A stretch of 11,388 nucleotides of DNA, from NCBI GenBank assembly GCA_043820045.1, contig JBDREF010000054.1:1-11388 (forward strand). Reading direction: 5' to 3'. Numbering within the stretch: the first letter of the stretch is position 1; each line of letters begins with the position of its first letter. The notes below the pieces were generated by a model, which was given only the letters and a program-made list of their open reading frames with translations, searched no databases and was not told the DNA's origin. This document shows positions 5,830 through 11,388 of the stretch, piece after piece. Position numbers and translations under genes: made by a program. The stretch comes from JBDREF01 sp043820045. Its GTDB lineage: Bacteria > Planctomycetota > Phycisphaerae > Sedimentisphaerales > Anaerobacaceae.

Positions 5830-6133
5830 ACAGTCTCTTGCCTTCCCGCAATACTCTGGAGATGAACGAAAGCTCGAACTGGCGCTCCTTCTCCACTTCC
5901 AGGGGTGTATAAACCAGAATGTCCATCGCAAAAGGATACGGCCTGAACATGAGGTGCAGTTGCCGGCTGCGTTTGTGTCTGGGCAGGTCGCTGTCGGCGA
6001 TCACAAGCAGGTCAACGTCGCTGTCTTTGCCGGGCTGGTTCCTGGCGTAGGAACCGAAGAGAACAACCGCTTTGGCCTCGGTTTGCTCTCCGATTCTTCT
6101 GGCGACATCCTCAATTTCGTTGGAACTTACCAT
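5813..6133 (-). CDS. MNT-type nucleotidyltransferase (antitoxin of MNT/HEPN pair)
   Basis: This is a 106-residue minimal nucleotidyltransferase. GSYAR at residues 27-31 and SDVDLLV (Asp39, Asp41) form the G-S-X10-D-X-D metal and nucleotide site of the DNA polymerase beta superfamily. In MNT/HEPN systems such as MntA-HepT this protein modifies and neutralises the HEPN toxin by adding AMP units. I chose ATG 6133 (MVSSNEIEDVARRIGEQ) because family alignment starts there; an ATG at 6172 would add 13 residues. Neither start has a strong ribosome-binding site. It follows the helicase gene by about 90 bases on the same strand and overlaps the HEPN start, the standard order. With HEPN frameshifted, it may be an orphan antitoxin. 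Confidence 0.87.
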   Translation of the reverse strand: MVSSNEIEDVARRIGEQTEAKAVVLFGSYARNQPGKDSDVDLLVIADSDLPRHKRSRQLHLMFRPYPFAMDILVYTPLEVEKERQFELSFISRVLREGKRLYGQAV

Positions 6134-6220
6134 GATCTGATGATAATTGCTCCAGCCTGGTATTGCAACCATCTAATTGACTATTTTTCCCGTGTGCTCC
6201 GTGGCTGGCGGGTGAAGGAC

Positions 6221-7405
6221 TCATCTCCTTTTTGGACGGCGGAGATTCTGCGAGGGGTGTTTGCGTGGCTGGCGCGGACGCGCGGTATGTTTGAGGTCGG
6301 GTTCGGCCCCGTGCCAGACGGGCTGGATGTGGTTGGTGTCGATTACGGTCTTCAAGCTGCGCAGCTCCGCCTTCGTGAACAACGTCAGGGCGATGCCCTT
6401 GCGGCCCATTCGCGCTGTCCTGCCGGTGCGGTGCGTATAGCCGTCGTGGTCGGCGGGGAAATCGTAGTTGATAACGTGCGTTGCGTGGCTGAAGTCCAGC
6501 CCGCGGCTGGCAAGGTCCGTGGCGACCATGATCTTGATCTCCAGCCGGCGGAAGCGATTGAAAAGCGAAGTTCGCCGGGACTGGTCGAGCCCGCCGTGGA
6601 TGATTTCAGTGGAGGTCTGTTTCTTCTTGATATGGTCGTGGAGTCTCTCGGCGCTGCGCCTGGAGTTGCAGAAGATGATGGCCTGCTTCGGCCGGGCCTG
6701 TTTGAGGTATTCGAGCAGGACTTCGGTCCGGCTCTTGCTGCCGACCTGCATGAAATGGTGTTCGAGGCTCTGCGGCGCCCTCTGGTGCTTGCTGAGATTG
6801 ATGGTGATGGGTTCTCGCAGGTGCGTTTGCGCGAGCTTATCGATCTCGGCCGGCATCGTCGCGGAGAACAGAAGCGTCTGATGCTCGTGTACGATACAGT
6901 TGATGATGAAATCGACGTCCGTGATGAATCCCATCTTGAGCATTTCGTCGGCCTCGTCGAGCACCATCGTCCGGACGTTCGAGAGGCTGAGCTTCGTATT
7001 ACGCAGCAGGTCGATCAGCCTGCCGGGTGTGGCGACGAGGATGTCCACGCCGTGGTTTAGTTTCGCGACCTGAATCTGCATGGAAAAGCCGCCGTACACG
7101 GCCATGGGCGTGACATCCGTCCGCCGGGCGATGTCGGAGATTTCTCCGACGTACTGCAGCGCCAGCTCGCGCGTGGGCACGAGGATCAGGGCCTGTACGG
7201 CCTTGACGGATTTATCGACCATCTGTACGAGCGGCACGGCACAGGCGGCGGTTTTGCCCGAGCCGGTCTCGGCGCGGGCGATGATGTCGCTGCCGGCGAG
7301 AATGTACGGGAAAGTCTGCTCCTGCACGGGCGTCAGATCGACGTATCCCATTTCCTTCAGGCCGGTGAGGATTCGGGGTTTTAACTCAAGGTCTGTAAAT
7401 TTCAT
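6221..7405 (-). CDS. DEAD-box ATP-dependent RNA helicase
   Basis: This 394-residue protein has the full DEAD-box motif set: F3 with the Q motif TPVQEQ (25-30), motif I AETGSGKT (45-52), PTRELALQ, TPGR, DEAD (150-153), SAT (181-183), IIFCNS, ATDLASRGLD (295-304) and HRTGRTARMG (325-334). It unwinds or remodels RNA duplexes in the cytoplasm, probably in ribosome assembly or mRNA turnover. A short basic tail (RPRQPRKH ... RRPKRR) follows the core and likely binds RNA; there is no separate RNA-binding domain of the DbpA or DeaD type. ATG 7405 has GGAAG almost directly upstream. It lies 46 bases after the HEAT-like gene, suggesting co-transcription. A fragment of a paralogue survives at 4832-4903. 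Confidence 0.95.
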   Translation of the reverse strand: MKFTDLELKPRILTGLKEMGYVDLTPVQEQTFPYILAGSDIIARAETGSGKTAACAVPLVQMVDKSVKAVQALILVPTRELALQYVGEISDIARRTDVTPMAVYGGFSMQIQVAKLNHGVDILVATPGRLIDLLRNTKLSLSNVRTMVLDEADEMLKMGFITDVDFIINCIVHEHQTLLFSATMPAEIDKLAQTHLREPITINLSKHQRAPQSLEHHFMQVGSKSRTEVLLEYLKQARPKQAIIFCNSRRSAERLHDHIKKKQTSTEIIHGGLDQSRRTSLFNRFRRLEIKIMVATDLASRGLDFSHATHVINYDFPADHDGYTHRTGRTARMGRKGIALTLFTKAELRSLKTVIDTNHIQPVWHGAEPDLKHTARPRQPRKHPSQNLRRPKRR

Positions 7406-7451
7406 CTTCCGTGTTCCATGTAAGTATCGCGGTGCCGCAGCCGGCGAATGT

Positions 7452-7916
7452 TCACCTCTCGGCGGGTCTGTTGTGCCGTGTGCGCTGCGTCTTTGAGTCC
7501 CTTCGTTGCGGGATTTCTTTTATTCTGTGCCCTCCTGATTTGGCTTTGCCGCCGGAGCCGGTTTTTCCGACTACCTCCCCCTTCATCAGCGCCAGGGCCT
7601 TGGTGCACGCTTCCATGGTAACACGGTCGCGGTGGTTTAGCCCCTGCGTGAGGGCCTCGACGCCGAGTTCCTTCATCCTGCCGTGCATGCTTCTCAAGCC
7701 GTAAGCCGCTGCCTTTTTCGCCGTCCGCGAATAGTCGCCGAACAGCGCCTCCCGGAGGATGGCAAGGCCGTCCTCCTGCATCCACGACAGTTTGAATCCC
7801 GCCAGCCGTGCAGTGGAAATATCGTTTGAGAACAAACTCTCTCGGAGCCGGCGCAGGGCCTCAATGGCGGCTGCATCCTTTTGGCCGCCGGTGCTTTTCT
7901 TTTCTTCTGACGTCAT
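7452..7916 (-). CDS. Small HEAT-repeat-like helical protein with basic tail
   Basis: This is a 154-residue protein. Residues about 15-110 are predicted helical with HEAT-like spacing (ALRRLRESLFSNDISTARLA, LSWMQEDGLAILREALFG, AAYGLRSMHGRMKELGVEAL). Residues 111-154 form a Gly/Lys/Arg-rich, probably disordered tail. I recall similar proteins in planctomycetes annotated only as HEAT-repeat proteins; no enzyme motif is visible. ATG 7916 has AAAGGA 7 bases upstream and a promoter candidate at 7940-7969. It lies directly upstream of the DEAD-box helicase on the same strand, and both proteins end in basic tails, so a shared role on RNA or ribosomes is a reasonable guess but only that. Confidence 0.8.
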   Translation of the reverse strand: MTSEEKKSTGGQKDAAAIEALRRLRESLFSNDISTARLAGFKLSWMQEDGLAILREALFGDYSRTAKKAAAYGLRSMHGRMKELGVEALTQGLNHRDRVTMEACTKALALMKGEVVGKTGSGGKAKSGGHRIKEIPQRRDSKTQRTRHNRPAER

Positions 7917-7939
7917 AGAGCTATCCTTTCAATCCCGCA

Positions 7940-7969
7940 ACTATACCCCAATTGCCCCGGATACGCCAG
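7940..7969 (-). promoter_or_regulatory. Candidate promoter for the HEAT-like/helicase genes
   Basis: TATAGT (7945-7940) is a good -10; CTGGCG (7969-7964) at 18 bases is a weak -35. The intergenic space (7917-8040) also holds the divergent promoter at 7990-8018, so the two start regions could share regulation. Confidence 0.4.
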
Positions 7970-7989
7970 CCTTAAAATAAGTTTCGCTC

Positions 7990-8018
7990 TTGATTGTTCG
8001 CTTCGGGCCGGCTATACT
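7990..8018 (+). promoter_or_regulatory. Sigma70-type promoter for the third pseudopilin
   Basis: TTGATT (7990-7995), 17 bases, then TATACT (8013-8018). Transcription would start near 8025, leaving a leader of only about 16 bases that begins just ahead of GGAG (8030-8033). This is the best promoter match in the window. Confidence 0.7.
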
Positions 8019-8040
8019 ATCGGTGAGTTGGAGTACGGCC

Positions 8041-8847
8041 ATGAACAAACGCAAAGCCTTCACCCTGATAGAGTTGCTCGTAGTCATCGCAATCATCGCG
8101 CTGCTGATGGCGATACTCATGCCCGCACTCAGCCGCGTACGCGAGCAGGCCCGGACCGTCGTCTGCCGCAGCCACCTGCAGCAATGGGCGCTCTGCATGG
8201 CGATGTACACCTCCGAGCACGACGGCCACTTCATGCCCGGCATCGACGAGGACTGGTCCACCGGCCGCTACTCCTGGATATACACGCTGCTGTCCTACCA
8301 CAGCGAGCCGGAAATGCGTCTCTGTCCCAGGGCCAAGCGTACGCTCGAAGAAGGCGGCTCGATGCCTTTCGTCGCCTGGAACGTCAGCCTGACCAATCCC
8401 AACGATTTCTCGTACCTCAAGGACCCCATCTACAAAATCGGCAGCTACGGCATAAACTGGTGGATCAACGACAGCGACCTGGTCAACGGCAACCACGACG
8501 CCCGGAACAAGTGGCGGCGCACCGGCCAGAAGAACGCCGGCCGTATCCCCGTGCTGATGGACTGCGGCTTCATGCTCCTGCGCCCCGAGCCGATGGATTC
8601 CCCGCCGCAGCAGGATGGAGAATTCCTCTGGGCCTTCGGCGGCGGAATGAGGCGGGCCTGCACCGACCGCCACAACGGCGGCATCAACATGCTCTTCATG
8701 GACTGGTCAACCGAGAAGGTCGGGCTCAAGGAACTCTGGACGCTCAAGTGGCACCGCGCGTTCGATACCGCCAACCCCTGGACCTCCACCGGCGGCGCAA
8801 TGCCCGAAGACTGGCCCCACTGGATGCGAAACTTCAAAGACTATTAG
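8041..8847 (+). CDS. Prepilin-type H-X9-D pseudopilin
   Basis: This is a 268-residue pseudopilin. MNKRKA is a short basic leader, cleaved before FTLIELLVVIAIIALLMAIL (residues 7-26); Ala at -1 replaces the usual Gly, and Glu11 is the +5 Glu. A basic stretch and Cys follow (REQARTVVCRSHLQQW), then a globular domain with NDFSYLKDPIYKIGSYGINW. The C-terminal signature is DRHNGGINMLFMDWS, followed by GLKELWTLKWH and ending PEDWPHWMRNFKDY, the same tail as the gene at 326-1270. ATG 8041 has GGAG 7 bases upstream. The family is inner-membrane or secreted, N-methylated after prepilin-peptidase cleavage, and usually linked to type II secretion-like machinery; no such machinery is in this window. Confidence 0.93.
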   Translation: MNKRKAFTLIELLVVIAIIALLMAILMPALSRVREQARTVVCRSHLQQWALCMAMYTSEHDGHFMPGIDEDWSTGRYSWIYTLLSYHSEPEMRLCPRAKRTLEEGGSMPFVAWNVSLTNPNDFSYLKDPIYKIGSYGINWWINDSDLVNGNHDARNKWRRTGQKNAGRIPVLMDCGFMLLRPEPMDSPPQQDGEFLWAFGGGMRRACTDRHNGGINMLFMDWSTEKVGLKELWTLKWHRAFDTANPWTSTGGAMPEDWPHWMRNFKDY

Positions 8848-8858
8848 CCCCCCCGCCC

Positions 8859-8890
8859 TTCTACATTCTAAGTTCTGTATTCTATATTCT
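8859..8890. repeat. TTCTAYATTCT-rich dispersed repeat
   Basis: A pyrimidine-rich run built of variants of TTCTGTATTCTATATTCT lies directly after the pseudopilin stop. A second run of the same character is at 9847-9882. Both give the peptide FYILSSVF in one frame, a frequent spurious translation of such repeats. Confidence 0.55.
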
Positions 8891-8945
8891 CCGTAACGCC
8901 TTTTTCCTTGCCTTCAGCTCGATTACAACAATAATACGAAGAAAA

Positions 8946-8968
8946 CGTAGGACGGGCTTCAGCCCATG
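8946..8968. repeat. Short palindromic dispersed repeat
   Basis: CGTAGGACGGGCTTCAGCCC (8946-8965) contains GGGCT-TC-AGCCC, a 5-base-pair hairpin. It is of the same class of scattered intergenic repeat; assignment is by recognition. Confidence 0.4.
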
Positions 8969-9013
8969 CGGACCTCACCGCCCCGCCATTTTATTTTGTA
9001 CAGGAGCGATTGA

Positions 9014-9649
9014 ATGCCTCAGGAAGAGCAGGTACTGGTTATCGAACGGAAGGTCCTCGAAGAAGCGGGCATCTTCCAGGGCCTCGCATTTGACACCGAC
9101 CGCTACATCAAGCGGATATTCGTGCCCGGCGTGCCGCGTTTCATGCCGCGGTCGCAGGCCGAGACCGACCCATCGTACAAGCAGATAATCCCCTACGTTA
9201 TCATGACCCACGAGGGCAAGTATCTCAGCTACGTCCGCGGCGCCAGGGCCGGCGAGACCCGTCTCGTCGCCAAGCGCTCCATCGGCATCGGCGGCCACAT
9301 CAATCCGATTGATGCTGATAACAGCACTTTATTTGCCTACTTATACGATAACTATCTTACCGCCGTACAGCGTGAAGTGGATGAGGAGGTTAAAGTAGAT
9401 ACACCCCACTCCGACCCCGTCGTCGCCCTGCTCAACGACGACTCCAACGACGTCGGCAGCGTCCACCTCGGAATCGTACACTGCTGGACCCTCGAAGAGC
9501 CCAAGGTAGCCAAACGCGAGCAGATGATAACCCAAATGGCCTTCATGACCCCCGAAGAACTCCACCAGACCCGAGACACATTAGAAACGTGGTCTCAGAA
9601 GTGCTTGGACGGCCTGGAAAAGATGACCGAGGCCGCCAAGGGCAACTGA
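9014..9649 (+). CDS. Nudix-like predicted phosphoesterase
   Basis: This 211-residue protein resembles the predicted phosphoesterases of the COG4112 group, distant Nudix relatives. The core is SIGIGGHIN (89-97) followed by a stretched Nudix box, REVDEEV at 120-126, with 25 residues between Gly94 and Arg120 instead of the 14 of a standard G-X5-E-X7-REUXEE box; the metal-binding Glu pair EE is retained. PYVIMTHEGKYLSYVRG matches the strand before the box. The substrate is unknown. ATG 9014 has AGGAG 7 bases upstream. Bases 9302-9403, covering the box, use AT-ending codons (TTA, ACT, GAT, GTA) unlike the GC-ending codons on either side. Confidence 0.82.
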   Translation: MPQEEQVLVIERKVLEEAGIFQGLAFDTDRYIKRIFVPGVPRFMPRSQAETDPSYKQIIPYVIMTHEGKYLSYVRGARAGETRLVAKRSIGIGGHINPIDADNSTLFAYLYDNYLTAVQREVDEEVKVDTPHSDPVVALLNDDSNDVGSVHLGIVHCWTLEEPKVAKREQMITQMAFMTPEELHQTRDTLETWSQKCLDGLEKMTEAAKGN

Positions 9650-9658
9650 CCAAACCGG

Positions 9659-9737
9659 CCGTTCCACACGTCATCCCGACCGTTCCGCACATCATCCCGA
9701 CCGTTCTGTGCGTCATCCCGACCGAAGTGGAGGGATC
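9659..9737. repeat. 21-base tandem repeat, three copies, fused to a dispersed repeat
   Basis: Three units at 9659-9679, 9680-9700 and 9701-9721 follow the pattern CCGTTCYRYRCRTCATCCCGA. A terminal variant CCGAAGTGGAGGGATC (9722-9737) follows, itself a common dispersed repeat. The array begins 10 bases after the Nudix-like gene's stop. Confidence 0.8.
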
Positions 9738-9774
9738 TATTAGAATAAATCATGAATTAGCCACAGCCTGCCCC

Positions 9775-9814
9775 ATTCGACAAGCTCAGGGCGGGCTCTG
9801 AGCCCGCCGAACGG
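9775..9814. repeat. Dispersed repeat with perfect hairpin
   Basis: Within TTCGACAAGCTCAGGGCGGG and what follows, GGCGGGCTC (9790-9798) and GAGCCCGCC (9800-9808) pair perfectly over 9 bases around a single T. It could act as a 3' hairpin, but no T-run follows. Confidence 0.6.
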
Positions 9815-9846
9815 GAATGAACACTGAAATCCCCGCCGTTGATCTT

Positions 9847-9882
9847 TTCTTCTATATTCTGTCTTCTGTGTTCCATATTCTG
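9847..9882. repeat. TTCTATATTCT-type dispersed repeat, second copy
   Basis: The same low-complexity pattern as 8859-8890 (TTCTATATTCTGTCTTCTGT and so on), on the same strand and about 1 kb away. The two lie on opposite sides of the Nudix-like gene. Confidence 0.5.
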
Positions 9883-9913
9883 TTGCATTCTTGCCTTAGG
9901 TGCCCTTTTCCAT

Positions 9914-9941
9914 TTGACTTCTGCTCTTATTGTGTTAGATT
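9914..9941 (+). promoter_or_regulatory. Candidate promoter upstream of the small membrane protein
   Basis: TTGACT (9914-9919), 16 bases, then TAGATT (9936-9941). If used, it would give a leader of nearly 200 bases before the gene at 10140, containing a GCGAAGGCGGGAATCC dispersed repeat (about 10007-10022) and the hairpin at 10097-10124. Confidence 0.35.
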
Positions 9942-10096
9942 AGCCTCTGAAAGGTGGATACATCGGCGAGTGGAAGACATCTCTGATCTGCCCGGTTGTT
10001 ACTCCTGCGAAGGCGGGAATCCGTATACGAGGTACACGATACGGAAGTGATTGGCCCCAAGTGCAGGTTTATGGTTTGAAGATTGAATGTGCCGCA

Positions 10097-10124
10097 GAAA
10101 AATAGTCAATTGTCGCTATTTTTC
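10097..10124 (+). promoter_or_regulatory. Hairpin directly before a strong ribosome-binding site
   Basis: GAAAAATAG (10097-10105) and CTATTTTTC (10116-10124) are perfect 9-base arms around a 10-base loop. AAAGGAGG begins 2 bases later (10126-10133). It could be a cis-regulatory stem or, because the right arm ends in a T-run, a terminator for upstream transcription. Confidence 0.55.
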
Positions 10125-10139
10125 GAAAGGAGGCCTACT

Positions 10140-10238
10140 ATGCTTGCAGTGGCTACCGTGGCTTGGATAATTATCGGCCTGGTTGTTGTGGTTGGGGCTG
10201 TGGTTATTGGAACGAAAATAAAAGACAAATATTATTAG
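10140..10238 (+). CDS. 32-residue single-span membrane protein
   Basis: ATG 10140 is preceded by AAAGGAGG with 6 bases of spacing, the strongest Shine-Dalgarno in the window. The peptide starts MLAVATVAWIIIGLVVVVGA, continues VVIGTKIKD and ends KYY. Residues 3-24 form one hydrophobic helix; the short tail KIKDKYY is basic, placing it in the cytoplasm by the positive-inside rule. Small hydrophobic proteins of this size include subunits of membrane complexes and type I toxins, but I recognise no family. A hairpin lies just upstream (10097-10124). It stands alone between repeat-rich stretches, and its base composition is AT-richer than the flanks. Confidence 0.6.
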   Translation: MLAVATVAWIIIGLVVVVGAVVIGTKIKDKYY

Positions 10239-10357
10239 ACAAGAACAGGTGACTGCGGGCTTGTTGAAGAAGCTTCAGATTGCTTCATCGCGTTGCTTTG
10301 GGACTTTTTCACGAGCCCCACTGTCCATAGTTCCCGCACATTCTTTGAAAGGTTTTT

Positions 10358-10558
10358 ATGAGATATGCAGGACTTACGGATGAGCCGGAAAAGAGAAAGC
10401 GGGAACGCGGAAGCCCTCACGACTTCAAAGTTATGCAGCAATTCACTTCCGAGACATCTGCCCGGCAATGGGAAAAAAGAATGCTCGTCAATGGATATGA
10501 GCAAGATACCAGCGGCAAAAACTGGAAGTACGGCTACACCTTTTCAATCCGAAGATAG
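10358..10558 (+). CDS. Small GIY-YIG-like protein of unknown function
   Basis: This 66-residue protein starts MRYAGLTDEPEKRKRERGSP, continues with SARQWEKRMLVNGYEQD and ends GKNWKYGYTFSIRR. AAAGG lies 5 bases before ATG 10358. The opening resembles the second half of a GIY-YIG nuclease core (Y-V-G-x-T-x-x-x-x-R-R-x-x-E-H), and the EAR/SARQWEK segment resembles the Glu/Ala-rich helix that follows in such proteins. The first GIY strand and the usual Asn/Glu ligand region are absent, so catalysis is doubtful. I recall short proteins of this pattern annotated as hypothetical. It stands alone, 120 bases after the small membrane protein and on the same strand. Confidence 0.65.
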   Translation: MRYAGLTDEPEKRKRERGSPHDFKVMQQFTSETSARQWEKRMLVNGYEQDTSGKNWKYGYTFSIRR

Positions 10559-10608
10559 CCCGTTCCCCACCAAGCCAAGGGGCCACCGTGCGCGGAATTC
10601 GAAAAGAT

Positions 10609-10759
10609 GACACAGATTAACACCGATTAACACGGTTTTTTGCCACAGAGAACACCGAGAACGCAGAGATTCAATAAGATTTGTAGGGTGGCGGCTTGCC
10701 CCAACATTATTCCCTCCACGAAGGAAAGCACGTAGGATGCGACATTTCGCACCATTTCC
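10609..10759. repeat. Cluster of four different dispersed repeats
   Basis: In order: 10609-10635 (ACACAGATTAACACCGATTA, with GATTAACAC twice), 10641-10672 (GCCACAGAGAACACCGAGAA), 10680-10705 (GTAGGGTGGCGGCTTGCCCC) and 10729-10759 (CACGTAGGATGCGACATTTC, ending CGCACC). Each is of a type seen scattered through intergenic DNA of many bacteria. They abut with gaps of 5 to 25 bases. No gene is supported between 10559 and 10919. Confidence 0.55.
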
Positions 10760-10906
10760 ATCTGAAACCAATAAAATCCGTCCCTGGTCTTTCACATTTA
10801 CAAAAACCGTGAAAAAGCCAGCATGGATACTTTCAAATACATTGAAATCTTCTATAATCCAATGTGATTTGCCATAAAATTAGAAAAAAAGACTACTCAA
10901 TACGTG

Positions 10907-10918
10907 GAGATATATCTC
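10907..10918. promoter_or_regulatory. Palindrome overlapping the greA ribosome-binding site
   Basis: GAGATATATCTC is a perfect 12-base palindrome that includes most of the GGAG Shine-Dalgarno (10906-10909) and ends just before ATG 10920. A -10-like TATAAT lies near 10852-10857, with only a weak -35. The palindrome could pair in the mRNA or bind a protein; it is short enough to be chance. Confidence 0.4.
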
Positions 10919-10919
10919 G

Positions 10920-11388
10920 ATGCGTGATCTTGAACCAATGTCAAGAACCGGCTACAACAGACTTATGGAGGAATTGACTCAGATTGAGAAAGTAGAGCTG
11001 CCCGAAGTCCGGCGAACTGTTGCTCAGGCGCGTGAAGAAGGCGATTTAAAGGAAAACGCTGCGTACATTTACGGGCGTCAGCGGCAAGGCCATATAGTAG
11101 GGCGGATTGGTGAATTAAAGGGAATGCTGAACCGGGCGGATATCATTGATTGCACAACAGTCAATTGTGACCGGGCTGTGTTTGGCACTGTTGTGACTTT
11201 GCTGGATTTGGATACTAAAGAAAAGGTGACCTATCAGCTACTGGGTCCTGGTGAAGCTGATTCTGATACGGGAAGCGTTTCAATTAACTCACCGATAGGA
11301 AGTTCTATTGTTGGACTGGCGATAGGAGAGAAGGTGTCAGTAAAAGTCCCTCGCGGCGACCGAAATTTAGAAATAGTTGACATTGCCA
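10920..11388 (+). CDS. greA: GreA-type transcription elongation factor (3' end cut)
   Basis: The first 156 residues of a GreA/GreB protein, probably almost complete since the family averages about 158. The N-terminal coiled coil begins GYNRLMEELTQIEKVELPEV and carries the tip motif AREEGDLKENAAY, with Asp42 and Glu45 the acidic pair that GreA inserts into the RNA polymerase secondary channel to trigger cleavage of backtracked RNA. The FKBP-like C-terminal domain follows (GTVVTLLDLDTKEKVTYQLL, then SINSPIGSSIVGLAIGEKVS). The start is ATG 10920 with GGAG 10 bases upstream; a second ATG at residue 7 (MSRTGYNRL) is an alternative. Base composition is AT-richer than the pilin and Nudix genes. Confidence 0.93.
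   Translation, partial: MRDLEPMSRTGYNRLMEELTQIEKVELPEVRRTVAQAREEGDLKENAAYIYGRQRQGHIVGRIGELKGMLNRADIIDCTTVNCDRAVFGTVVTLLDLDTKEKVTYQLLGPGEADSDTGSVSINSPIGSSIVGLAIGEKVSVKVPRGDRNLEIVDIA

Noticed and set aside
5639..7060. 473-codon plus-strand open frame opposite the helicase, MNT and HEPN genes
   Set aside because: It is antisense to strongly recognised genes and shows no family resemblance; GC-rich codons on the opposite strand keep it open.
8028..9188. Long 386-codon plus-strand open frame overlapping the pseudopilin and Nudix-like genes
   Set aside because: It is Arg/Gln/His-rich text typical of an out-of-frame reading of GC-rich coding DNA; both true genes lie in other frames with clear family motifs.
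9659..9721. CRISPR-like array
   Set aside because: The units are contiguous 21-base tandem repeats with no spacers, and no cas gene is present.
10235..10504. 89-codon minus-strand frame opposite the GIY-YIG-like gene
   Set aside because: It lacks a ribosome-binding site and any motif; the plus-strand frame has both a Shine-Dalgarno and a family-like pattern.

Overview
The window looks like chromosome from a Planctomycetota bacterium, most likely the Phycisphaerae/Sedimentisphaerales side. The evidence is three pseudopilin-like proteins with an FTLIELLVVI N-terminus and an H-X9-D C-terminal signature, a HEAT-like protein next to a DEAD-box helicase, and intergenic DNA full of short dispersed repeats. 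The placement is inferred from gene content and style, not from a marker gene.

Layout from left to right. (1) 1-1312, minus: two tandem, translationally coupled prepilin-type genes, the second running off the left edge; a promoter candidate lies at 1454-1483. (2) 1300-2500: mostly non-coding, with one small conserved gene broken by a one-base frameshift (1800-2106) and two near-identical perfect or near-perfect palindromes (1666-1703 and 2406-2443) on either side of it. (3) 2502-4410, minus: a compact operon of YjbQ-type enzyme, Fe-S flavoprotein and phosphoglycolate-phosphatase-like HAD hydrolase behind a good promoter (4477-4505). A 22-codon relic of a second yjbQ copy sits between the last two genes, and the HAD gene has no ATG/GTG/TTG start, only an ATA with a well-placed Shine-Dalgarno. 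(4) 4411-5428: no intact gene; hairpins, a decayed fragment of the DEAD-box helicase gene, and dispersed repeats. (5) 5429-7916, minus: HEAT-like protein, DEAD-box RNA helicase, MNT nucleotidyltransferase and a frameshifted HEPN gene (a damaged MNT/HEPN toxin-antitoxin pair). (6) 8041-8847, plus: a third H-X9-D pseudopilin with a very good sigma70-type promoter. (7) 9014-9649, plus: a Nudix-like predicted phosphoesterase. (8) 9650-10919: repeat-rich DNA holding two small genes, a 32-residue single-span membrane protein and a 66-residue GIY-YIG-like protein. (9) 10920-11388, plus: a GreA-type transcription elongation factor cut by the right edge.

The three pseudopilins are paralogues sharing the same C-terminal tail and are presumably processed by a prepilin peptidase and used by a type II secretion or pilus-like machine. 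The helicase, HEAT-like protein and GreA belong to RNA metabolism or transcription. The theme that stands out is decay and duplication: two separate 3'-end gene relics, two single-base frameshifts, one missing start codon, and a prepilin whose leader is built from dispersed repeat DNA. I see no rRNA, tRNA, CRISPR array, intact transposase or clear new defence system.
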